This document shows, piece by piece, positions 21,719 to 27,088 of a stretch of 27,088 nucleotides of DNA. The position numbers and the translations under genes were made by a program. The notes beneath the pieces are model-generated. The model was not told the origin of the DNA. It worked only from the letters and a program-made list of their open reading frames with translations, and searched no databases. The DNA lies in contig CAYZYC010000026.1 of NCBI GenBank assembly GCA_964481165.1, forward strand, positions 1-27,088. The letters run 5' to 3'. Each line of letters starts with the position of its first letter. The first letter of the stretch is position 1. Origin of the DNA: Zeimonas sp964481165. GTDB lineage: Bacteria > Pseudomonadota > Gammaproteobacteria > Burkholderiales > Burkholderiaceae_E.

Positions 21719-22209
21719 CCGAAACGTCGCACCCGGGCGAGCCGCCCGTGCCGCCCGAGCCGCGACTTTCCGCAGCGGTGCGCCAGGAGCGCCACCTCGC
21801 GCGCAGCGCCGCACAACGCGAACGCGTGGCGTCGAGCTGGAACACGCTCGTACCGACGCTCGCGTCGATCGATTCGGCCGTTTCGCGCGTCGAATCGGTG
21901 CGCGAGCGCATCGCGGAGTGGGCCCGACATCCGCTGGCGATGCCGGTCGCCGCGCTCGCGTTGTCGACGCTCGTCGGCAGCCGTCGCGGACGACGCGTGA
22001 TCGGCGCCGTCGGCGCCGCGACCCGATTCGCCGGAACGGCCGCGCGACTGGCCGGCGGCGCGGCAGCCGCCGGTTCGCTGCTGGCCGCATTGCGCGACGA
22101 TCGCCGCGCCGGCAGCACCCGCGCGCGACGCACCCCGGCCGGCGTCCGCCGCCCATCGGCTTCGCATACGGCGCCCCCTTCGCATACGCCGAGTTCGCGC
22201 GAATCGTGA
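21715..22209 (+). CDS. YqjK-position hypothetical protein
   Basis: A protein of 164 residues starting in an ATGA overlap with the YqjE-like gene. Residues 1-20 are Pro/Glu-rich, 20-70 are helical and charged, and a weak hydrophobic stretch (about 75-86) is followed by an Arg-rich, then Gly/Ala-rich helix (95-125). The tail is basic and Ser/Thr/Pro-rich, encoded partly by two 11-bp direct repeats (22160-22170, 22178-22188). Its position after yqjD- and yqjE-like genes parallels E. coli yqjK, but similarity by eye is limited to overall character, and it is longer. Function unknown. Its stop overlaps the nuclease GTG start. Confidence 0.78.
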   Translation: MTETSHPGEPPVPPEPRLSAAVRQERHLARSAAQRERVASSWNTLVPTLASIDSAVSRVESVRERIAEWARHPLAMPVAALALSTLVGSRRGRRVIGAVGAATRFAGTAARLAGGAAAAGSLLAALRDDRRAGSTRARRTPAGVRRPSASHTAPPSHTPSSRES

Positions 22210-22760
22210 GATCGTTTCCGTCGGCCGTTGCTGCGCTGGCGCTCGCCTGCCTCGTCGCGAACACGGTTCACGCGCAGGCCGTTTCGACGCCGACTTCGCC
22301 GCAGGCACGCGACGCGGCAGGTCCGGCAACGACTGCCGTTTTCGGCCGTGTGGTGCGCGTGCAGGACGGCGATTCGTTCCTGCTCCTGGCCGACGGACGC
22401 GAAACGGGCGTGCGCATCGCCGGCATCGACGCTCCGGAGCGCAGGCAGGCATTCGCCGACGTGTCGCGGCGCGCCCTGCGCACGAAGATCGAGCGCCACG
22501 ACGTGCGGGTCGAAGCGGTGAAGACCGATCCTTTCGGGCGCATCGTCGGTCGGGTGTTCCTCGACGAGCGCGACGTCGGGCTGGCGCAACTGCACGACGG
22601 GCTGGCGTGGCATTTCGTGCGCTACGACGCCGATCTCGCGCCGGCCGAGCGCAAGCGCTACGCGCAGGCCGAACGCTCGGCGCGCGAGCGCAGGGCGGGC
22701 CTGTGGCGCGACACCGACCCGCTGGCGCCCTGGCTATTCCGTAGACAGCAGCGCCGGTAG
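22206..22760 (+). CDS. Secreted thermonuclease (SNase-like)
   Basis: A calcium-dependent-type nuclease of 184 residues. A signal peptide, MRSFPSAVAALALACLVANT, with probable cleavage after VHA (residue 23), sends it to the periplasm or outside. The active-site set of staphylococcal nuclease is conserved: Asp56 in DGDS (Asp21), Arg70 in GVRIAGIDAPE (Arg35), Asp75 (Asp40), Glu78 (Glu43), and Arg112 in FGRIVGR (Arg87). GTG at 22206 overlaps the preceding stop as GTGA, and no better start precedes the signal sequence. The last 27 bp overlap the convergent sirtuin gene. It may degrade extracellular nucleic acid for nutrition or biofilm turnover; that is inference. Confidence 0.92.
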   Translation: MRSFPSAVAALALACLVANTVHAQAVSTPTSPQARDAAGPATTAVFGRVVRVQDGDSFLLLADGRETGVRIAGIDAPERRQAFADVSRRALRTKIERHDVRVEAVKTDPFGRIVGRVFLDERDVGLAQLHDGLAWHFVRYDADLAPAERKRYAQAERSARERRAGLWRDTDPLAPWLFRRQQRR

Positions 22761-23498
22761 CGCCGTCGCCGCCGACGCGCGGATGCACGCGGCTGCGAGC
22801 TCGTCGATCGCCGTAGGGCCCGGGTCGACGACGATCAGCCGCGCCCCGGCGTGCCGTGCGAGTGCCGGCAGTTCGGCCGCCGGATAGACGAGCGCCGAGG
22901 TGCCGACGACGAGCATCAGGTCGCAATCGGCGGCCGCGCGGCGGGCTGCCTGGAAGATCTCCTCCGGAAGCCACTCGCCGAACCAGACGACGTCGGGTCG
23001 CAGCGCGGCGCCGCAGCGCGGGCACGGCGGAGGCTCGCGCCGGTCGGCGCGCCAGTCGAAGGTCGCGTCGATCGCTTCGGGCGTGCCGCAGCCGTCGATG
23101 CATTTCACCCGCGTGATGTCGCCGTGCAGTTCGAGCACGTCGACGCTGCCGGCGCGGCGATGCAGTCCGTCGACGTTCTGCGTGACGACGGTGATCGCCC
23201 TTCCCTGCGGCAGCGAAGCCTCGAACGCGGCGAGCGCGCGGTGTGCTGCATTCGGCGCGGCCTGCAGCACCGCCGCGCGGCGTTCGGCGTACCAGCGCCA
23301 GACCAGCGGCGGGTCGGCGCGGAACCCCTCTTCGGTCGCCAGCGCCTCGGGATCGAATCGCGCCCACAGCCCGGTCAGCGCGTCGCGAAAGGTCGGTATC
23401 CCGCTCTCGGCCGACACGCCGGCTCCGGTGAAGACGACGATGCGCGACGCTTCGGCGATCCAGCGTCGCGCCTGCGCGATCGAAGTGGGCGCGTTCAT
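22734..23498 (-). CDS. NAD-dependent protein deacylase, Sir2 family
   Basis: A sirtuin of 254 residues that removes acyl groups from lysines using NAD. The NAD-binding segment is GAGVSAESGIPTFRD (25-39), TQNVDGLH (106-113) follows, and the catalytic His125 lies in ELHGD. Zinc is held by Cys133, Cys137, Cys159 and Cys162. A Tyr70-x-x-Arg73 pair in RWYAERR matches the class III (SIRT5/CobB) signature that binds succinyl and malonyl lysine, so desuccinylation is plausible besides deacetylation. The ATG at 23498 overlaps the stop of rlmB as ATGA. It is the third gene after rnr and rlmB, an unusual place for a sirtuin. Its 3' end overlaps the thermonuclease gene on the other strand. Confidence 0.94.
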   Translation of the reverse strand: MNAPTSIAQARRWIAEASRIVVFTGAGVSAESGIPTFRDALTGLWARFDPEALATEEGFRADPPLVWRWYAERRAAVLQAAPNAAHRALAAFEASLPQGRAITVVTQNVDGLHRRAGSVDVLELHGDITRVKCIDGCGTPEAIDATFDWRADRREPPPCPRCGAALRPDVVWFGEWLPEEIFQAARRAAADCDLMLVVGTSALVYPAAELPALARHAGARLIVVDPGPTAIDELAAACIRASAATALPALLSTE

Positions 23499-24238
23499 CG
23501 CCGTGCTGCAAGCCGCTGGCGAACCGTCTCGAAGAGCACGACCCCGGCAGCCACCGACACGTTCAGGCTGGCAACCGCACCGGCCATCGGGATGCGCGCC
23601 AGGGCATCGCAGCGCTCGCGCGTGAGGCGACGCATCCCGCTGCCCTCGGCGCCGAGCACCCAGGCCACCGGCTCGGCGAGTTCCTGCTCGTACAGCGTCG
23701 TCTCGGCGCGTTCGTCGGTGCCGACGAGCCGGATGCCGCGATCGCGGATCTCGTCCATCGCGCGCGCGAGATTCGTGACCATGATGTACGGAACGGTTTC
23801 CGCGGCACCGCTGGCGGTCTGCATCGCGATCTCGGTCAACGTGCATGCGCGGTCCTTCGGCGCGACGACCGCGGCCGCGCCCGCCGCATCGGCAACGCGC
23901 AGGCACGCACCGAGATTGCGCGGATCGGTGACGCCGTCGAGCAGCAGCAGCAACGACGGCGGCGCGCCGTCGCCGTGCGAATCGAGCAGCTCCCCGAGCG
24001 TTGGACCCGCAGGCGCATCGTCGACCATCGCGACGACGCCCTGGTGGCGCTTGCCCGGGCACAGCCTGGCGATCCGCTGCGCGTCGACGAAATGCGCGCG
24101 CACGCCGGCATCGTTGGCTTCGCGCACGAGGTCGCGCGCGCGCGCGTCGTCGCGATTGGCATCGACGTAGAGTTCGCGGATGCCCCGGGGCGCCCGACGC
24201 AGTCGCGCCAGCACCGAATGAAAGCCGTAGATCAGCAT
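23495..24238 (-). CDS. rlmB: 23S rRNA (guanosine-2251-2'-O)-methyltransferase
   Basis: A SpoU-family SPOUT methyltransferase of 247 residues that methylates the peptidyl-transferase P-loop of 23S rRNA using S-adenosylmethionine. Residues 1-75 form the L30e-like substrate domain, starting MLIYGFHSVLARL and including CPGKRHQGVVA. The three SPOUT motifs are DGVTDPRNLGA (motif 1, with the conserved Asn and Arg), WVLGAEGSGMRRL (motif 2), and IPMAGAVASLNVSVA (motif 3). It follows rnr by 7 bp, the order seen in E. coli, and overlaps the sirtuin gene downstream. Confidence 0.95.
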   Translation of the reverse strand: MLIYGFHSVLARLRRAPRGIRELYVDANRDDARARDLVREANDAGVRAHFVDAQRIARLCPGKRHQGVVAMVDDAPAGPTLGELLDSHGDGAPPSLLLLLDGVTDPRNLGACLRVADAAGAAAVVAPKDRACTLTEIAMQTASGAAETVPYIMVTNLARAMDEIRDRGIRLVGTDERAETTLYEQELAEPVAWVLGAEGSGMRRLTRERCDALARIPMAGAVASLNVSVAAGVVLFETVRQRLAARR

Positions 24239-24245
24239 CGCCGGC

Positions 24246-26867
24246 TCATCGACGTCGGCCCGCGCTGCGCCGAACGGCCGCGCCCGCTGCACGCGGCTTG
24301 CGACGCGCCTCGACGCGTTCGGCGCGCGCCTGCCGCGCCTTCTCGGTCTTCGGCCCGGCGGCCTTGCGTCCGCTCGCACTGCGCGGCTTCGATTCGCCGT
24401 TGCCGGCAGCGCCGCGTGCGGCCGCGTGGCCGTGCGCCGCGGACCCCGCCGCCGGATCGCGTCCGCGCTGCAGTTCGCGAAAGCCGACCCGGTCGACCAG
24501 CCGGAAGTCGATCCGGCGCAGCTCGAGGTCGACGCGCGACACCTGCACCTCGACTTCGTCGGTCAGGCGGAAACGCCGGCCGGTGCGTTCGCCGCGCAGT
24601 TCGTGCGCGGCCTCGTTGTACTGGAAGTATTCGCTGCCGAGTTCGGAGACGTGGACCAGGCCTTCGACGAACAGTTCGTCGAGCGTCACGAAAACGCCGA
24701 AAGGCGCGACGCCGGTGACGCGCCCGACGAACTCCTCGCCGACGCGTTCGCGCACGTACATGCACTTGAGCCACGCGGCGACGTCGCGCGACGCTTCGTC
24801 GGCGCGACGCTCGTTGGCCGAACAGACGAGGCCCAGCAGTTCCCACACCTCGTGTTCGCGTTGCCTCGTTCGCGCATCGGGGATCGCGGTCTGCGCCTTC
24901 GCTGCCGGCGCGCGCTTGCGCGCGCTCGCCTGCGTGCGCGCTTTCGGCGCCGGCGCCTGCGTGTGCGGTTTCGCCGCGGACGCTTGCGCGCGCCCTTCCG
25001 GCCTGTCGTCCGTTTCGCCGCCCGCGCCGTCGCCGGCGTCGCTGCCGCCCGCGCGTCGTTTCATCGCGGCGCCGAAGGCTCCGAAGTCCGGATCGGGCAC
25101 ATGGCGCCTGCCGCGCAGCAACGACTTGATCACGCGATGCGTGAGCAGGTCGGGATACCTGCGGATCGGCGAAGTGAAGTGCGCGTACGCGTCGTACGCG
25201 AGTCCGAAGTGCCCGGCGTTGTCCGGCGAGTACACGGCCTGCTGCATCGAACGCAGCATCATCGTCTGCAGCAATGCCGCATCGGGTCGCGCGCGCACCT
25301 GCGCTGCGAGCGCGGCGTAGTCGGCAGGCGCCGGGTCGTCGCCGCCGCCAAGAGCAAGGCCGACGCTGCGCAGGAATTCGCGCAGCAGCTGCAGCTTTTC
25401 GGGTACCGGCCCTTCGTGCACGCGATAGAGCCCGGGATGCCGGCTGCGGCGCATCCAGTCGGCGGCGCAGACGTTGGCCGCGAGCATGCATTCCTCGATC
25501 AGCTTGTGCGCATCGTTGCGCTGGCTCGGGACGATGCGTTCGATGCGCCCGGCCGCATCGCAGACGATCTTCGTTTCCACCGTCTCGAAATCGATCGCCC
25601 CGCGCGCCTGGCGCGCGGCGGCGAGTACCCGATAGAGCTCGTGCAGGGTGCGCAGGTGCCCGAGCAGCGCGGTGCGCGCCGGCGGCGCCGCGATCGCGCC
25701 GCCGGACGAGAGCATCGACCACACCTCGTCGTAGGTCAGCCGCGCGGCCGAGTGCATCACCGCCTCGTAGAACTGGTACCCGCGGATACGCCCCTGCGAA
25801 TCGATCACCATGTCGCAGACCAGGACGAGCCGGTCGACCTGCGGGTTCAGCGAGCACAGGCCGTTGGACAGCTTCTCGGGCAGCATCGGAATCACGCGCC
25901 GCGGAAAGTAGACCGAGGTGCTGCGTTCGAGCGCATCGCGATCGATCGCGTCGCCGGCGTCGACGTAGTGCGCGACGTCGGCGATCGCCACGAGCAGGCG
26001 GAAGCCGGGGTCGCGACGGCTGCGCGGGCCGGCTTCGATCGGCTCGCAATAGACGGCGTCGTCGAAGTCGCGCGCGTCCTCGCCGTCGATCGTGACCAGC
26101 GCGACATCGCGCAGGTCCACGCGTCCCTTCATGTCGACCGGGCGTACCGCGGAGGGCAACGCGCCGGCTCGCGCGAGCGCTTCGTCGCCGAAGCGGTGCG
26201 GCACGTCGAACTTGCGCACCGCGATCTCGATTTCCATTCCCGGATCGCCGATCTCGCCGAGCACTTCGACGACGCGACCGATCGGCGGCGCCTGCCCCGA
26301 CGGCGGATCGACGATCTCGACGGTGACGACCTGGCCGTGCTGCGCGCGCTGCGCATCGGCGGCGGGAACGACGATGTCGTGCTTGATGCGCTGGTCTTCC
26401 GGGACCACGAGATACACGCCGCGTTCGTTCAGGAAGCGGCCGACGATCTGCCGGTTCGCGCGCTCCGTCACTTCGACGATGCGCCCCTCCGGGCGCCCGC
26501 GCGCATCGAAGCCGGTGCGCTTGACGAGCGCCCGATCGCCGTGCATCACCTTCTGCATCTCGCGCGGCGACAGGAACACGTCGGGGCCGCCCGCATCGGG
26601 TATCAGGAAGCCGAAGCCGTCGCGATGCCCCTGCACGCGTCCCGCGGTGAGATCGAGCTTGCTCGCGAGCAGCAGCACTCCCTTGCGGTTCGGAAGCAGT
26701 TGCCCGTCGCGCTCCATCGCCTGCAGGCGGCGGTTCAGGTTGTCGAAGTGCGTCGACGGAACATCCAGGTGTTCGGCGAGTTCCTGCGGCGTCATCGGCA
26801 CGCCCGACGAACGAAGGCATTCGAGAATCGCTTCCCGGGTGGGCGCAAACCAGGTCTTCTGCGTCAC
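24246..26867 (-). CDS. rnr: Ribonuclease R
   Basis: A processive 3'-5' exoribonuclease for structured RNA, also part of tmRNA and rRNA quality control. It has 873 residues from GTG at 26867. Order: winged-helix N-terminus (8-60), cold-shock domains (about 68-235), RNB catalytic domain (248-700) with DGEDARDFDD (261-270), S1 domain (about 710-795, GRVTGVAPFGVFVTLD), and a basic Lys/Arg/Ala tail (about 805-873). Residues 591-668 are an Ala/Lys/Arg/Gln-rich insert within the end of the RNB region, much longer than in E. coli. The GTG is preferred because MTQKTWFAPTREAIL fits the family; a GTG at 26924 would run through a hairpin. A three-codon frame, ATG AAA CCG TGA, ends on this GTG. The residue matching E. 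coli Lys544 is Gln542. Confidence 0.96.
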   Translation of the reverse strand: MTQKTWFAPTREAILECLRSSGVPMTPQELAEHLDVPSTHFDNLNRRLQAMERDGQLLPNRKGVLLLASKLDLTAGRVQGHRDGFGFLIPDAGGPDVFLSPREMQKVMHGDRALVKRTGFDARGRPEGRIVEVTERANRQIVGRFLNERGVYLVVPEDQRIKHDIVVPAADAQRAQHGQVVTVEIVDPPSGQAPPIGRVVEVLGEIGDPGMEIEIAVRKFDVPHRFGDEALARAGALPSAVRPVDMKGRVDLRDVALVTIDGEDARDFDDAVYCEPIEAGPRSRRDPGFRLLVAIADVAHYVDAGDAIDRDALERSTSVYFPRRVIPMLPEKLSNGLCSLNPQVDRLVLVCDMVIDSQGRIRGYQFYEAVMHSAARLTYDEVWSMLSSGGAIAAPPARTALLGHLRTLHELYRVLAAARQARGAIDFETVETKIVCDAAGRIERIVPSQRNDAHKLIEECMLAANVCAADWMRRSRHPGLYRVHEGPVPEKLQLLREFLRSVGLALGGGDDPAPADYAALAAQVRARPDAALLQTMMLRSMQQAVYSPDNAGHFGLAYDAYAHFTSPIRRYPDLLTHRVIKSLLRGRRHVPDPDFGAFGAAMKRRAGGSDAGDGAGGETDDRPEGRAQASAAKPHTQAPAPKARTQASARKRAPAAKAQTAIPDARTRQREHEVWELLGLVCSANERRADEASRDVAAWLKCMYVRERVGEEFVGRVTGVAPFGVFVTLDELFVEGLVHVSELGSEYFQYNEAAHELRGERTGRRFRLTDEVEVQVSRVDLELRRIDFRLVDRVGFRELQRGRDPAAGSAAHGHAAARGAAGNGESKPRSASGRKAAGPKTEKARQARAERVEARRKPRAAGAAVRRSAGRRR

Positions 26868-26882
26868 GGTTTCATCGCGAAT

Positions 26883-26911
26883 TTGACAAATCGGGCATCC
26901 CGATTTAACGT
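26883..26911 (+). promoter_or_regulatory. Candidate promoter of tRNA-Leu
   Basis: A perfect -35 TTGACA (26883-26888) and TAACGT (26906-26911) with a 17-bp spacer that is almost exactly filled by the inverted repeat. The -10 is weak (three of six), and the leader to the tRNA would be nearly 60 nt. No other AT-rich promoter-like element lies between here and the tRNA. Confidence 0.4.
26888..26906. repeat. Perfect inverted repeat AAATCGGG-CAT-CCCGATTT upstream of rnr
   Basis: Eight-base-pair arms with a 3-nt centre, 21 bp upstream of the rnr start and 70 bp upstream of tRNA-Leu on the other strand. In DNA it could be an operator; in the rnr leader RNA it would form a tight hairpin just ahead of the start codon. 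Confidence 0.6.
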
Positions 26912-26975
26912 CCCGCCTCTGCACGCGACCGGAAACCCGGCTCGCCGCCTGACGGAAATGCCCGACAGGCCCATC

Positions 26976-27062
26976 GCCCAGATGGCGGAATTGGTAGACG
27001 CACCAGGTTCAGGTCCTGGCGGTGGCAACACTGTGGAGGTTCGAGTCCTCTTCTGGGCACCA
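26976..27062 (+). tRNA. tRNA-Leu(CAG)
   Basis: An 87-nt class II tRNA with a long variable arm. The acceptor arms GCCCAGA (26976-26982) and TCTGGGC (27052-27058) pair, followed by discriminator A and an encoded CCA. The anticodon stem CCAGG/CCTGG encloses the loop TTCAGGT, giving anticodon CAG at 27010-27012. The T loop is GGTTCGAGTCC. It is divergent from rnr. Confidence 0.97.
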
Positions 27063-27066
27063 GACA

Positions 27067-27088
27067 AAAGCCTGCGCCAGCAGGCTTT
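27067..27088 (+). terminator. Terminator hairpin after tRNA-Leu (cut by window edge)
   Basis: A 9-bp perfect stem, AAAGCCTGC-GCCA-GCAGGCTTT, starting five bases after the tRNA. The expected T-tract begins with TTT at the very end of the window; the rest is not visible. Confidence 0.75.

Noticed and set aside
22160..22188. Two 11-bp direct repeats (CTTCGCATACG) near the nuclease start
   Set aside because: They are 18 bp apart in frame within the Ser/Pro-rich tail of the preceding gene and are most simply a short coding repeat.

Overview
The window looks like chromosomal DNA of a high-GC betaproteobacterium, probably Burkholderiales. The evidence is the strong third-position G/C bias, the gene order aminotransferase / uvrB / low-molecular-weight phosphatase / iscR, and the rnr-rlmB pair beside tRNA-Leu(CAG). 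I saw no insertion sequence, phage, CRISPR array or plasmid function. Coding density is high, and several genes overlap at ATGA or GTGA junctions. I do not name a species.

Left part (1-4900): iscR (cut by the window edge), a low-molecular-weight phosphotyrosine phosphatase and uvrB run leftward. A convincing type-1 IscR site lies in front of iscR. An aspartate/aromatic aminotransferase diverges from uvrB, followed by tRNA-Asn(GTT) with its own promoter and an intrinsic terminator.

Second block (5052-7663, minus strand): a two-gene unit joined by an ATGA overlap. It encodes a kinase-like protein that fuses an aminoglycoside-phosphotransferase-type fold to a P-loop kinase, then a DHH-family phosphoesterase. 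The kinase linker carries a 27-bp tandem repeat.

Third block (7851-19517, plus strand): serC-serA (serine biosynthesis), a three-gene TRAP transporter (dctP, dctQ, dctM), a LapA-like membrane protein, and then an adenosylcobalamin-dependent ribonucleotide reductase (nrdJ). nrdJ overlaps an OmpR-type response regulator gene, which in turn overlaps a cytoplasmic PAS-GAF hybrid histidine kinase gene. The two regulators start at GTG and TTG, so the three genes look translationally coupled.

Fourth block (19568-22760): a Crp/Fnr regulator lacking the iron-sulphur cysteines converges on the kinase gene. Diverging from it are a UspA-type stress protein, a YqjD/YqjE/YqjK-like membrane-protein set arranged as in E. 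coli, and a secreted thermonuclease.

Right part (22734-27088): the minus-strand operon rnr-rlmB-sir2 (RNase R, 23S rRNA Gm2251 methyltransferase, sirtuin deacylase) converges on and overlaps the nuclease gene. tRNA-Leu(CAG) and a terminator hairpin close the window.

Most genes are recognisable housekeeping or stress functions. The least ordinary items are the nrdJ/two-component overlap, the fusion-kinase/DHH pair, the duplicated C-terminal domain of NrdJ, the low-complexity insert inside RNase R, and the sirtuin in the RNase R operon. I did not find a clearly new multi-gene system.
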